NCBI RefSeq assembly: GCF_015694465.1
Contig: NZ_JADQDO010000002.1
Span: 372,001 to 436,000 of the forward strand
DNA length: 64,000 nucleotides
Direction: 5' to 3'
From: Microvirga alba
GTDB lineage: Bacteria; Pseudomonadota; Alphaproteobacteria; Rhizobiales; Beijerinckiaceae
Under the pieces are notes generated by a model. The model saw only the letters and a program-made list of their open reading frames with translations. It did no database searches and was not told the origin of the DNA. Numbering within the stretch: the stretch's first letter is position 1; each line of letters opens with the position of its first letter. Below are positions 18,858-28,139 of this stretch, piece after piece. Position numbers and translations under genes: made by a program.

Positions 18858-19241
18858 ATGAGCGAAGGTGACATCGCAGAGCCGTTGCGCGGCGGCGTGG
18901 CGCAGGGTTCGGCCCACATCGTCCCTTTCCCCGCCGCGCCGAAACGGGTGTCCTTCGACCGAGGAGAGTTGCAGGTCATCCTGAACCTTTACGGGCGCAT
19001 GGTCGCGGAAGGAGAATGGCGCGACTACGCCATCGATTTCACGCCCGACAAGGCGATCTTCTCCATCTACCGGCGCACCTCCGAGGTGCCGCTCTATCGC
19101 ATCGAGAAAGACCCGAAACTCGCCCGCAAACAGGGCGCCTATTCGGTCGTCGTCGCAAGCGGCCTCATCCTCAAGCGTGGCCACGAACTCGACCGGGTGA
19201 TTCGCGTGCTCGACAAGCGCCTGAAGGTGGTATCGAACTAG
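18858..19241 (+). CDS. DUF2794 protein
   Basis: 127-residue protein of the DUF2794 family, widespread in Alphaproteobacteria and of unknown function. The characteristic block runs from VSFDRGELQVILNLYGRMVA through GEWRDYAIDFTPDKAIFSIYRRTSE and PLYRIEKDPKLARKQGAYSV. The first ~25 residues are variable. The start at 18858 has GGGGAGGGG upstream; the frame also extends to 18771 without support. It is convergent with the MFS gene to its right. Confidence 0.85.
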   Translation: MSEGDIAEPLRGGVAQGSAHIVPFPAAPKRVSFDRGELQVILNLYGRMVAEGEWRDYAIDFTPDKAIFSIYRRTSEVPLYRIEKDPKLARKQGAYSVVVASGLILKRGHELDRVIRVLDKRLKVVSN

Positions 19242-19272
19242 GGCATCTTCCGCAGACGTTTGGAAATGGGCT

Positions 19273-20514
19273 CTAAACCGCACGCTCCTTCGGCATTTGC
19301 AGCAGCCAAAGGCTCGACGCGATCACGCCCAGCCCGGCCGCCCACAGAACGGGCTTGATGCCGACCTGATCGGCCGCCGTCCCGGCAACCAAGGCCGCGA
19401 CCAGTCCCAATCCACCGGTCAGAAGATGCAGCGTTCCGGCCTCGCGGCCGCGCATGGCGTCGGGCGTCACCTTCTGCCGAAGCGCCACAGCGTTGGTGTA
19501 GAAGACCACGTACAGGCCATCGCCGAGGAGCTGCGGAATGCACAGCAGCGCGACTTTGAGCCAAAGCGGACCCTGGGCCAGCGGAATGAGACAGGCCACG
19601 AGACCGTAGCCGATCATCATGCTCATCAGGAGGCCGCGTTGGGAAAACCGAGCGCCCGCCTTCTCGGCATAACGCGCGCCGATCAAGGCGCTGATGCCGC
19701 CCAGGGCCACGATGAAGCCGAGCAAGCCCGGCTGGATGCCGAGATCGCGCACCGCATAGAGAACATAGAGCGGTGAGAAGAAGCACAGAAAGAACGTCAA
19801 TGTCGCGATGCAGAGCGTCAAAGGCCGCAAGACCGGATGCCCGAAGACGAACCGCAGGCCCTCAGCCGTCTCGCGCCGGAGATCGGGCGCGCGGTCGCCG
19901 GAGACGAGCGGCGGCTCGGGCCGTTTGATCGTACCGAGCAATACCGCCGACCACAGATACGACAACGCATCGAAGAGAATGGCGAAGGGCGCTGTCAGAA
20001 TCTGAATGAAAACGCCTGCGAGCGCGGGACCGGCGATTTCCGCAACCGCGTCCGTGGTCGCAAGCTTCGCATTGCCTTCCAGAAGCTGTTCGCGCTCGAC
20101 CACCGTCGGCAGATAGGCGTTGTCGGCGGTCTGGAAGACCATGGAAAACAGGGCGACCACCGTCGCGACCACCATGATCTGGCCAATGGTGATGGCATTG
20201 AACCAGGCCATGGCCGGCAGACTGGCGAGCACCGCGGCGCGCACGAGATCGGCCATGATCAGCACCCGACGACGGCGGGTGCGGTCGATCCAGCTGCCGA
20301 CGAACGGGCTCAGGATCACACCGGGCAACGTGCTGAGGGCCACCAGAAATCCGAGATCGGTCGCCGAGGCGTCGAGCGTCAGGGCCGCGATCATCGGCAA
20401 CCCCTCGCGGGTGAAGCGGGTGCCGACCGCCGACAGGCTCTGCGCCGCCCACAGTTTCATGAAATCGGGGTTATGCCAGAGATGGCCGCTCGGCTTGCGC
20501 ATCCATTTGGTCAT
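19273..20514 (-). CDS. MFS transporter
   Basis: 413-residue major facilitator with about 12 membrane segments. The opening HNPDFMKLWAAQSLSAVGTRFTREG-like region and GSWIDRTRRRRVLIMADLVRA (the loop 2–3 motif) match the MFS_3 / macrolide-efflux-like group; the substrate is unknown. Its start overlaps the stop of the upstream GNAT gene by four bases (ATGA), so the two are translationally coupled. An acetyltransferase and an efflux pump together suggest handling of a toxic amine-type compound, an inference only. Confidence 0.88.
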   Translation of the reverse strand: MTKWMRKPSGHLWHNPDFMKLWAAQSLSAVGTRFTREGLPMIAALTLDASATDLGFLVALSTLPGVILSPFVGSWIDRTRRRRVLIMADLVRAAVLASLPAMAWFNAITIGQIMVVATVVALFSMVFQTADNAYLPTVVEREQLLEGNAKLATTDAVAEIAGPALAGVFIQILTAPFAILFDALSYLWSAVLLGTIKRPEPPLVSGDRAPDLRRETAEGLRFVFGHPVLRPLTLCIATLTFFLCFFSPLYVLYAVRDLGIQPGLLGFIVALGGISALIGARYAEKAGARFSQRGLLMSMMIGYGLVACLIPLAQGPLWLKVALLCIPQLLGDGLYVVFYTNAVALRQKVTPDAMRGREAGTLHLLTGGLGLVAALVAGTAADQVGIKPVLWAAGLGVIASSLWLLQMPKERAV

Positions 20515-21062
20515 GGAGATTTATTCCGCGAAAGGGGGCGTGTCGGCGGCTGTGTCATGCCGGGGCCGAGAGAGCGCTGCATCAGGACGGTGGAGAGCCA
20601 GCGGCCGTGTTTGTAGCCGACGCCTTTCAGGATGCCCGCCGGCTCGAAGCCGAGGCTTGCGTGCACTGCGATGGAACCGTGGGATTCCTCGTCGCCGATC
20701 ACCGCGACCATGAGCCGGAAATCCCGCGCCTCGCATGCCTCGATCAACGCCGCCAGAAGCTTGCGGCCCAAGCCCTCGCGCTGGGCCTTCGGCGCAATGT
20801 AGATCGAATCCTCGACCGTCGAACGATAGGCCGGACGGGGCCGGTAGGGGCCCGCATAGGCATAGCCGAGAACCGCGCCGTCACGCTCCGCGACCAGATA
20901 GGGATAGCCACCCTCAAGGAGGGCCTGGCGGCGGCGGGCCATTTCCGCCTCGTCGGGCGGATCGAGCTCGAACGAGGCCGTGCCATGCGTGACCGCATGG
21001 GCATAGATGGCGGCGATGGTCGGAATGTCGGATTCCAGCGACGGGCGGATCAGGAGGCTCAT
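20511..21062 (-). CDS. GNAT N-acetyltransferase, phosphinothricin-acetyltransferase-like
   Basis: 183-residue acetyl-CoA-dependent N-acetyltransferase. The pattern IRPSLESDIPTIAAIYAHAV, GTASFELDPPDEAEM, and the acetyl-CoA-binding loop APKAQREGLGRKLL followed by LGFEPAGILKGVGYKHGRW matches the PAT/Bar-like and methionine-sulfoximine acetyltransferase group. Such enzymes N-acetylate phosphinothricin, methionine sulfoximine or related amino acids. It is the first gene of a two-gene unit with the MFS transporter, overlapping by four bases. Confidence 0.92.
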   Translation of the reverse strand: MSLLIRPSLESDIPTIAAIYAHAVTHGTASFELDPPDEAEMARRRQALLEGGYPYLVAERDGAVLGYAYAGPYRPRPAYRSTVEDSIYIAPKAQREGLGRKLLAALIEACEARDFRLMVAVIGDEESHGSIAVHASLGFEPAGILKGVGYKHGRWLSTVLMQRSLGPGMTQPPTRPLSRNKSP

Positions 21063-21105
21063 GCGCCTATTGTGCTAGTTTTCCGCACGAGGCGACGCAA
21101 CAAAA

Positions 21106-21128
21106 AGCCCCGGCTTTGGGCCGGGGCT
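21106..21128 (-). terminator. Intrinsic terminator of the Bax-inhibitor-1 gene
   Basis: Nine-bp GC-rich stem (21106–21114 with 21120–21128), followed on the minus strand by TTTTT. It lies 26 bases past the stop of the gene at 21154–21936 and before the GNAT gene. Confidence 0.85.
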
Positions 21129-21153
21129 CGATGATTTTCAGTAATGGCGTTGC

Positions 21154-21936
21154 TTACTGGTTGCGGTTCCCCAAGAGCGACAGCAGGAACTGGAACATGT
21201 TGATGAAGTCCAGATAAAGCTGCAGCGCACCGTAAACCGACACCTTGGCGGCCGCCTCGGTGTCGTAGTTCCCGTAGAGATACATCTCCTTGAGCTTCTG
21301 CGTGTCATAAGCCGTGAGACCCGCGAAGATCAGAACGCCGATCACCGAGATGCCGAACTGCAGAGCGCTCGACTGGAAAAAGAAATTGGCGAGCGAGGCG
21401 ATGATCAGGCCGACCACGCCCATGATCAGGAACGAGCCCATGCCCGACAGGCTGCGGTTGGTGGTGTAGCCCCACAGCGACAGCGAGCCGAAGGCCGCCG
21501 CCGTGATGAAGAACACCTGCACGACGCTCGCGCCCGTATAACGGATGAGAAGCGTCGAGAGCGAAGCGCCCATCACCGCCGCGAAGGCGAAGAAGGTGGT
21601 GCGCGCCGCGGCTGCCGTCATCCGGTCCATGCGGAACGAGAAGAAGAAGATGAAAGCCAGCGGCGCCAGCGCCACGACCCACATCAGGGGCGTGCCGTAA
21701 AGCGTGCGGCCGAACTCGGTCAGGTAAACGCCGCCCATGCGGGTGACGGCCTGCGCCGGATCACTCGTGGTGGCGAGCTTGTTCACGCCAAGGGCGACCA
21801 GGGCTGAAATCGCCAGGCCCAGGACCATGTTGTTGTAGACGCCGAGCATGAAGGCGCGCAGGCCTTGATCGACCTGTGCTGCCGTCCGGGCAAAGCCGGT
21901 GCCAGAGGCGTATTGGTTTTGCTCATACGGTTGCAT
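21154..21936 (-). CDS. Bax inhibitor-1 / YccA family membrane protein
   Basis: 260-residue inner-membrane protein with seven predicted hydrophobic segments. The N-terminal cytoplasmic segment with tyrosine and glutamine (MQPYEQNQYASG) and the signature AYDTQKLKEMYLYG near the C-terminus are typical of bacterial BI-1 proteins. YccA of E. coli binds and modulates FtsH; plant and animal relatives leak protons or calcium. The start at 21936 has AAAGGA upstream; the open frame to 22086 adds an unlikely N-terminus. It is monocistronic and followed by a clear terminator. Confidence 0.93.
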   Translation of the reverse strand: MQPYEQNQYASGTGFARTAAQVDQGLRAFMLGVYNNMVLGLAISALVALGVNKLATTSDPAQAVTRMGGVYLTEFGRTLYGTPLMWVVALAPLAFIFFFSFRMDRMTAAAARTTFFAFAAVMGASLSTLLIRYTGASVVQVFFITAAAFGSLSLWGYTTNRSLSGMGSFLIMGVVGLIIASLANFFFQSSALQFGISVIGVLIFAGLTAYDTQKLKEMYLYGNYDTEAAAKVSVYGALQLYLDFINMFQFLLSLLGNRNQ

Positions 21937-22158
21937 CGGAGTCCTTTCTCCCAGTGTCCCGTTGAATTTGCCTCGAAAGGCCGGGAAGTTAGCCTTCAAT
22001 CGCCCCATCTGTGGCGACGATCCAAATATGAGAGGTCGCCACCGCTTCTGCAAGAGGCAAAGCAAAGCTTTGGGCGAGCTTAACAAGAACTCTCAAGATG
22101 AAGCGTCCCGCTCCATGTCCGGACGCTCTCTTGTAACGCCTCGCAGCGCACCCAAACG

Positions 22159-24747
22159 TTAAAGATTTCTCAAGTATAACGCCGGTTTTTGACTCAGGAT
22201 CCGCCAGGTTCCCATCAATCCAAGCCCCACGGTCACGAGAACCGCCAACGCCGAAGCGGTCAGCGCGCCCGATAAATCTAAGGCAAAGCTCAGGTTCATG
22301 ACCCGCGTGATGATGAGGTAAGCCGCAAGAGTGCCCGCGAGCAGGCCGAACAACGCCGTCGCCAGACCCAGGAGCCCGTATTCCAGGGCATAGGCCGAGA
22401 GCAGGCGGGCGCGGGTTGCGCCCAGCGTCTTCAACACCACCGCATCGTAGAGCCGCGCCCGGTGCCCCGCCGCGAGAGCGCCGGCGAGCACCAGAAGGCT
22501 GGCAACGAGCGCAATGGAACTCGCCCCGCGAATGGCCGTGATGAGCTGCGAGACCACATCGTTGACCGCATCGAGCGCATCCTTGACCCGCACGCTCGTC
22601 ACCATGGGATAGGCCAGCGCCGCGCTGCGCAGGATTCGGGCGTCGACCGCCGCATCGGAACCGTTCGGGAAAGTGACGGTGGCGAGATGCGTATGGGGCG
22701 CGCCGGCGAAGGTGTTGGGGGAGAAGACCATCACGAAATTGATCCCGAGCGAGCGCCATTCCACCTGGCGCAGGTTCGCGATGGTCGCCGTGATGTTGCG
22801 GCCGAGCACGTTGACCGTCACCTCGTCGCCGAGCTTCAGCCCGAGCCCTTGGGCGATCTTGTCGTCGAAGGAGACGAGCGGCTTTCCTTTGTAATCCTCG
22901 GCCCACCAGTTCCCCGCCGTGAGGCGCGAACCTTCCGGCGCGGTCTTCGCATAGGTAATGCCGCGATCCCCTTCGAGCACCCATGACACATCCTCGTTGG
23001 CCTTGATCTGGCTGACCGGGAGCCCGCGCAAGGTCACCAGCCGGCCCCGCATCATCGGCACGCGCTCGATCTGCGCCGTACCCGCCTGATTTTTCAGGAA
23101 CCCTTCAAACCCGTCCGCCTGGGCATTGGGAATGTCGAGGAAGAAGAAGCTCGGCGCGCTCTTCGGCAGGGTTTGCTGGAGTTCACGCGTCAGGTTGCCG
23201 TCGATGAGCGCCAGCGTCACCAGAAGCGTAATGCCGAGCCCGAGCGACAGAACGAGCGAAGGCGTCAGCGCGCCGGGACGGTGGATGTTGGAAAGCGCCA
23301 GGCGCGGGGCCGTCCGGCGCGGACGCGGCAGGCGGCGCGCGAGCGTCATGATGCCCGAGGCCACGAGGCGCAGAAGCGCGAAGGACACGGCCGCGGCGGC
23401 GACGAACATCAGCGCGATTTTCCGGTCATAGGCCGCGAATACCGCGAGGAACACGAGCGCCGCGACGGACAACACGAGGCCTGTCACATAGCGTCGGCGC
23501 GGCCAGCGCCGCTCGGGGTCGATCTGGTCGCGGAAAAGCCCCGAGACCGGCACGTCATGGGCGCGGCCCAACGGGCCCAGCGCGAAGACTAAAGCGGTAA
23601 GGAAGCCATAAAGCGCGGCGATGCCAAGCTCGCCCCAGGCGAGCGTCGGATGAATCGGGATCGGCAGCAGATGGCCGAACAGGCCGGTGACGATGAAGGG
23701 AACCGCGCCGCCGACGACAAGGCCGATGCCGACGCCGATGGCGGCGATCAGCATGACTTGCGTGAGATAAAGCCTCACCACCTGCCCGCCCGGCGCGCCG
23801 AGGCTCTTCAGGGTGGCGATGGAGGCCCGCTTGCGGTCGACGTAGCCACGCACCGCATTGGCGACGCCAACCCCGCCGACGAGAAGCGCGGTCAGGCCAA
23901 CCAACGTCAGAAACTGCGTGAAGCGCTCGATGTTGCGGGCGAACCGCGCATCCGCGTTGACGCGGGTGCGGATGTTCCAACCCGCCTCCGGCAGGACACG
24001 ATTGGCCTCGGCCTCGATCTGATCCAATGCCTCATCCGTCGAGAGCGCAGGCGGCAGGGTCAGCCGATAGGTCCAGCGCACCAGACTTCCAGGTTGGATC
24101 AGGCCCGTTGCCCGCAAAGCCTCCTGCGACATGATCAGGCGCGGCCCGAAACCGATTCCGCTCGCGATCTTGTCGGGCTCGGAAACGAGGCTCGCGCGCA
24201 ATTCGACGTTCGCCGCTCCGATCGTGACACGATCGCCCACCTTGAGATCGAGCCGCGCCAGCAGCGCCGGATCGACCGCCGCGCCGAACGCGCCGTTGCG
24301 CTGGGCCATGAGATCGGCGGGCGCGAGTTGCGGGTCCGTTTCAAGCTGGCCGACAGCAGGATAGGCGCCATCGACGGCCTTCAACTCGACGAGCGCGGAA
24401 CCCTTCTCACCCGCAACCGCCATGGCGCGAAGGCTGGCGATGGCGCTGACTTGGCCTTTGGCGCTCAAAAACGCCCGCTCGGCCTCATTCGCCTCCCGCT
24501 GCAGCAGGGAGAACGCCATGTCGCCGCCGAGGATGCGGCGGCCTTCGCGGGAAATGCCATCGGTCAGGGAGCGCGAGAGCGACGAGACCCCCGCAATCGC
24601 CGCGACGCCGAGCGCGATGCAGGCGAGGAAAATCGCAAAGCCCTTCAACCCGCCGCGCAGCTCCCGCAGGGCAAGGCGCAAAACGAGGGGAAGGACGGGG
24701 GTTGGTTTGGGCTGCCGTTGCGGAGGAGCGGGAAGTGTGCCGTGCAT
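22159..24747 (-). CDS. ybbP: ABC transporter permease, YbbP/FtsX family
   Basis: 862-residue permease with an N-terminal membrane segment, a long periplasmic domain, FtsX-like transmembrane blocks (about 265–415), a second periplasmic insert, and a C-terminal FtsX block (about 730–860, with VASLLVLAGALAAGHRARLYDAVVLKTLGATR). This 10-helix, two-periplasmic-domain architecture is that of YbbP. Its likely partner is the ATPase gene 14 bases upstream, and tesA is divergent, reproducing the E. coli ybbA–ybbP–tesA neighbourhood. The role is unknown; family members act as mechanotransmission or lipid/lipoprotein-related exporters rather than classical transporters. Confidence 0.93.
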   Translation of the reverse strand: MHGTLPAPPQRQPKPTPVLPLVLRLALRELRGGLKGFAIFLACIALGVAAIAGVSSLSRSLTDGISREGRRILGGDMAFSLLQREANEAERAFLSAKGQVSAIASLRAMAVAGEKGSALVELKAVDGAYPAVGQLETDPQLAPADLMAQRNGAFGAAVDPALLARLDLKVGDRVTIGAANVELRASLVSEPDKIASGIGFGPRLIMSQEALRATGLIQPGSLVRWTYRLTLPPALSTDEALDQIEAEANRVLPEAGWNIRTRVNADARFARNIERFTQFLTLVGLTALLVGGVGVANAVRGYVDRKRASIATLKSLGAPGGQVVRLYLTQVMLIAAIGVGIGLVVGGAVPFIVTGLFGHLLPIPIHPTLAWGELGIAALYGFLTALVFALGPLGRAHDVPVSGLFRDQIDPERRWPRRRYVTGLVLSVAALVFLAVFAAYDRKIALMFVAAAAVSFALLRLVASGIMTLARRLPRPRRTAPRLALSNIHRPGALTPSLVLSLGLGITLLVTLALIDGNLTRELQQTLPKSAPSFFFLDIPNAQADGFEGFLKNQAGTAQIERVPMMRGRLVTLRGLPVSQIKANEDVSWVLEGDRGITYAKTAPEGSRLTAGNWWAEDYKGKPLVSFDDKIAQGLGLKLGDEVTVNVLGRNITATIANLRQVEWRSLGINFVMVFSPNTFAGAPHTHLATVTFPNGSDAAVDARILRSAALAYPMVTSVRVKDALDAVNDVVSQLITAIRGASSIALVASLLVLAGALAAGHRARLYDAVVLKTLGATRARLLSAYALEYGLLGLATALFGLLAGTLAAYLIITRVMNLSFALDLSGALTASALAVLVTVGLGLMGTWRILSQKPALYLRNL

Positions 24748-24761
24748 GGAAACGCTCCCGG

Positions 24762-25454
24762 TCAGGCGGCAGTCGAGGCCGCATCGACCTCCACATGGCC
24801 GGAGCGCAAGCGCACCATGCGGTCGCAGAGCCGGGCGAGATTGAGATCGTGGGTCACAAGCACGAGGGTCGAACCCCGGTCGCGTTTAAGCGCAAAAAGC
24901 AGGTCGATGATCGATTGGCCGGTATCCTCATCGAGATTGCCCGTGGGTTCGTCCGCCACCAGGATCGCGGGGTTGGGCACGATGGCGCGGGCAATCGCCA
25001 CGCGCTGCTGCTCGCCGCCGGACAATTGGGCCGGATAATGGTGCAGGCGATGTCGAAGACCCACGGCCTGCAATTCGGCCTCCGCCCGCTCGAAGGCATC
25101 GCCCGCGCCCGCAAGTTCGAGCGGCAGGGCGACGTTTTCGAGCGCGGTCATGGTCGGAACGAGGTGGAAGGACTGGAACACGATGCCGATGCGCCGTCCG
25201 CGAAACCGCGCCAGCGCGTCTTCATTGAGCGCCGCAAGATCGGTGCCCTCGACGAGGATCCGGCCCGAATCCGGGCGCTCCAACCCTGCCATGGTCATGA
25301 GAAGGGTGGATTTTCCCGATCCCGACGGGCCGACGAGACCGACCGCCTCACCCCGGGCGATGTCGAGCGAAATCCCTTTCAAGATATGCACCCGCGCAGC
25401 CCCGCGCCCAAGGCTCAAATCCACATCTTGCAGCGCGATGGCCTTGTCCTGCAT
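24762..25454 (-). CDS. ybbA: ABC transporter ATP-binding protein, YbbA/LolD-like
   Basis: 230-residue ATPase of the MacB/LolD class. Walker A is GPSGSGKST, the signature LSGGEQQRVAIARAI, and Walker B ILVADEPTGNLD with a switch histidine in VLVTHDLNLA. It energises the YbbP-type permease encoded directly downstream. The LolD-like motif sequence alone would also fit lipoprotein release, but the permease architecture and divergent tesA favour YbbA. Confidence 0.94.
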   Translation of the reverse strand: MQDKAIALQDVDLSLGRGAARVHILKGISLDIARGEAVGLVGPSGSGKSTLLMTMAGLERPDSGRILVEGTDLAALNEDALARFRGRRIGIVFQSFHLVPTMTALENVALPLELAGAGDAFERAEAELQAVGLRHRLHHYPAQLSGGEQQRVAIARAIVPNPAILVADEPTGNLDEDTGQSIIDLLFALKRDRGSTLVLVTHDLNLARLCDRMVRLRSGHVEVDAASTAA

Positions 25455-25526
25455 GCCCGCTCATCCGATCTTGTTGGAAACCGCCGAGACGCTCGGCTTA
25501 GTTTGGCACATATGGGAAGCATAGAG

Positions 25527-26189
25527 ATGAAGCGCCAATCCGGCCCGTTCATGGCAATCATTTTTGCGTGTGCGGCCGTTTTCTTCGCCCTGACCGGGCC
25601 GCTCCAACCCGCCCACGCCCAAGGCCCGCCGATTCGCCTCGTCGCTTTCGGCGACAGTCTGTCGGCCGGGTATGGGCTGCCCAACGAGGCGGCCTTCCCG
25701 GCAGCGTTGGAGCGCGCCCTGAAAGCCAAGGGCTACAACGTGGAAGTGGCCAATGCAGGCGTTTCCGGCGACACCGCCTCGGCGGGACTCGACCGGCTCG
25801 ATTGGTCGGTGCCCGACGGCATAGATGGGGTGATCGTGGAACTCGGGGCCAACGACATGCTGCGCGGGCTCGATCCCGCCGTTCCTCGCCAGGCCATCGA
25901 GGGCATCGTCGAGCAATTGAAGGCCCGCAACATCCCGGTCATGCTGGCGGGCATGGTCGCCTCGCGCAATCTCGGGCCGGATTACGCGCAAAAATTCGAC
26001 TCGCTCTATCCGGACATTGCGAAGAAGCACGGCCTTGTGCTCTATCCCTTCTTTCTGGATGGCGTCGCTGGCGAGACGGCCCTCAACCTCCAAGATGGCC
26101 TTCACCCGACGGCCAGGGGAATTGAGATCATCGTCGGTCGCATCCTGCCCACCGTCGAGACTTTTCTCGCCAGTCTTCCCAAACGCTGA
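25527..26189 (+). CDS. tesA: SGNH arylesterase / multifunctional acyl-CoA thioesterase I
   Basis: 220-residue secreted SGNH hydrolase (TesA/ApeA type), a broad esterase, thioesterase and lysophospholipase of the periplasm. A signal peptide (about 1–31, ending PAHAQ) precedes the mature enzyme. All four SGNH blocks are visible: Ser44 in GDSLSAGYG, Gly in NAGVSGDTASAG, Asn109 in GANDML, and Asp190/His193 in DGLHPT. The start at 25527 is preferred, though the in-frame ATG at 25512 is possible. It is divergent from ybbAP, with 72 bases between the start codons. Confidence 0.94.
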   Translation: MKRQSGPFMAIIFACAAVFFALTGPLQPAHAQGPPIRLVAFGDSLSAGYGLPNEAAFPAALERALKAKGYNVEVANAGVSGDTASAGLDRLDWSVPDGIDGVIVELGANDMLRGLDPAVPRQAIEGIVEQLKARNIPVMLAGMVASRNLGPDYAQKFDSLYPDIAKKHGLVLYPFFLDGVAGETALNLQDGLHPTARGIEIIVGRILPTVETFLASLPKR

Positions 26190-26249
26190 CGCCCGTCAGC
26201 GCCTTCCTTTCGCCGAAACGCGGCCTCTCCCGCCGCGAGGAGCCTTGCC

Positions 26250-27293
26250 ATGGACTACCGCCGCCTCGGCCGCACGGATCTCAATGTCAGCCTCATCTGC
26301 CTCGGCACCATGACCTGGGGGCAGCAGAACACCGAGGCCGAGGGCCACGCGCAGATGGATTACGCCCTCGACCAGGGCGTCAACTTCTTCGACACCGCCG
26401 AACTTTACTCGATCCCGCCGAAGCCCGAGACCCAGGGCTCGACCGAGCGGATCATCGGCTCGTGGTTCAAAGCGCGGGGCAGCCGCGACAAGGTGATTCT
26501 CGCCACGAAAATCGTCGGTCGCTCGGAGATGAACTGGTTCCGGAAGGACGGCTCGCCCGCCGAACTCTCCCGCAAGCAGATCGAGGAGGCTATCGACGGC
26601 AGCCTCAAGCGCCTGCAGACCGACTACATCGACCTCTACCAGATCCACTGGCCCGACCGCCCCATGCCCTGGGGCTCGAACCCGACGATCTATCGCCATC
26701 AGCCGGGCGATTCGCATCCCATCGAAGAAACACTCGCGATCATGGGCGATCTGGTGAAGGCCGGGAAAATCCGCCATTTCGGCCTCTCGAACGAGAGCGC
26801 CTGGGGCACCATGAGCTTCCTCAAAGCCTCCGAAACCAAGAGCCTGCCGCGGGTGCAATCGGTCCAGAACGCCTACAATCTCCTCAACCGCACCTATGAG
26901 GTGGCGCTGGCCGAGGTGAGCATGCGCGAGGATGTCGGGTTGCTGGCCTATTCGCCCCTCGCGCAGGGCTATCTCACCGGCAAGTATCTCGACGGGGCCC
27001 GCCCGGCCGGAGCGCGCACCACTCTCTTCCAGCGCGGCCAGCGCTACGAGACGCCCGGGGCGGAAGCGGCGATCCGCAAATACATCGCGCTCGCCCGCGA
27101 ATTCAGCCTCGATCCGGCCCAGATGGCACTGGCCTTCGTCAATTCGCGCCCCTTCGTCCATTCAAACATCATCGGCGCGACCTCGATGGAGCAGCTCAAA
27201 ACCGATATTGGCTCGATCAACCTCAAGATCTCGCCGGAGCTGGAAGAGAGGATCAACGCGATCCACCTCGAACATTGCAATCCCTGCCCGTAA
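26250..27293 (+). CDS. Aldo/keto reductase, Tas-like
   Basis: 347-residue NADPH-dependent aldo/keto reductase with a TIM-barrel fold. The catalytic tetrad is visible: Asp in NFFDTAELYS, the Tyr of the same motif, Lys in ILATKIVG, and His in LYQIHWPDR. The insert around the SIPPKPETQGSTERIIG segment and the closing EHCNPCP match the E. coli Tas group. The physiological substrate is not known. GAGGAG precedes the ATG. It is the last core gene before the catabolic island and is followed by an inverted repeat. Confidence 0.93.
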   Translation: MDYRRLGRTDLNVSLICLGTMTWGQQNTEAEGHAQMDYALDQGVNFFDTAELYSIPPKPETQGSTERIIGSWFKARGSRDKVILATKIVGRSEMNWFRKDGSPAELSRKQIEEAIDGSLKRLQTDYIDLYQIHWPDRPMPWGSNPTIYRHQPGDSHPIEETLAIMGDLVKAGKIRHFGLSNESAWGTMSFLKASETKSLPRVQSVQNAYNLLNRTYEVALAEVSMREDVGLLAYSPLAQGYLTGKYLDGARPAGARTTLFQRGQRYETPGAEAAIRKYIALAREFSLDPAQMALAFVNSRPFVHSNIIGATSMEQLKTDIGSINLKISPELEERINAIHLEHCNPCP

Positions 27294-27301
27294 CCACGCG
27301 C

Positions 27302-27336
27302 CTCATCCCGGACGCCACGAGGCGAGCCGGGATGAG
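27302..27336. repeat. Inverted repeat between aldo/keto reductase and catabolic island
   Basis: CTCATCCCGG at 27302–27311 and its complement CCGGGATGAG at 27327–27336, 10-bp perfect arms. It belongs to the same style of dispersed palindromes as those near 56.2 and 57.6 kb and could terminate the reductase gene. It also marks the left edge of the lower-GC island. Confidence 0.65.
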
Positions 27337-27450
27337 CTGGCCTCGGACCTCGATATAGGTCTCGCCTACACGCGACAGAAAGCAAAGGGTTGCGACTGAG
27401 CTTGCAAAACGGCCCGCGACTGGGCGACCCCGTCAGTTCTTGCGCAGCCC

Positions 27451-28119
27451 TCAAGGACGGCTTGCCTCGGCCTCCATGTTGCCGCGCAGTCCGCCTGGCT
27501 GACTGAGATTTGGATAGAGACGGACCATTTCGGCCATGAGAAATTTGGTTGGCACGTCAAAGAAGCTCCCGTGGTCCAGGAGATACTCCATGAACCTACG
27601 GCCTTCGCCATCGTAGGCCTGCAATAGGGCATCGCCGGTTCCATCGAAATCCAATGGAGCGACACCCAGCTTGGCGCAAAGAGAGGAATTGAAGGTCGGG
27701 GTAACCTTGACCCAGCGGCCCTCCAATTGCACCTCAACGTAGCCATGGAACGCGAAGACATCGGTTCCAACCGCCTCGATCAGGCGTGGCGTGGCAAGAT
27801 GGTTGCGCACATCCGCCAGGCCGACCCGCGCGGGCAGTCCCACGGCGCGGCAGAGTGCGGCGTAAAGGGCAGCCTTGCCCACGCAGTACCCGGCCCCTGC
27901 CTGGAGCACACTACTGGCGCGGAAAACCTCACGGTCCGTATAGTCGACATACGGATCGTATCGAATGCTATCCCGAACCACATCATAAAGGCGGCGGGCT
28001 TTGCCAGCTGCACTGGCAATCCCGGCTGTCGCCTCGCTGGCATATGACCTGATCGCAGGATGATCGCTGTCGACGTACTCGGCAGGGCTCAGCAGAAGCC
28101 GGATCTCTGTACTGCTCAT
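27451..28119 (-). CDS. Transglutaminase-like superfamily protein
   Basis: 222-residue cytoplasmic protein with a transglutaminase-like cysteine-hydrolase core. The nucleophile Cys79 is in AGAGYCVGKAALYAALCRAVG and His125 in FAFHGYVEV. The third triad position, usually Asp in V-D-P-T, reads Thr140 in WVKVTPTFN. Bacterial members act as peptidases, amidases or remain uncharacterised. It begins 20 bases after livM with GGAGGGG upstream, so it is the last gene of the importer operon. It could release or deconjugate the imported substrate, for example by amide hydrolysis; this is inference. Confidence 0.82.
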   Translation of the reverse strand: MSSTEIRLLLSPAEYVDSDHPAIRSYASEATAGIASAAGKARRLYDVVRDSIRYDPYVDYTDREVFRASSVLQAGAGYCVGKAALYAALCRAVGLPARVGLADVRNHLATPRLIEAVGTDVFAFHGYVEVQLEGRWVKVTPTFNSSLCAKLGVAPLDFDGTGDALLQAYDGEGRRFMEYLLDHGSFFDVPTKFLMAEMVRLYPNLSQPGGLRGNMEAEASRP

Positions 28120-28139
28120 TGCGAGGCCCCTCCCCTATC

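Noticed and set aside
27294..27450. Integration site (tRNA end or att repeat) at the left edge of the catabolic island
   Set aside because: Only a common inverted repeat is present; no tRNA fragment, integrase or matching direct repeat at the right edge was found, so a mobile-element boundary is not supported.
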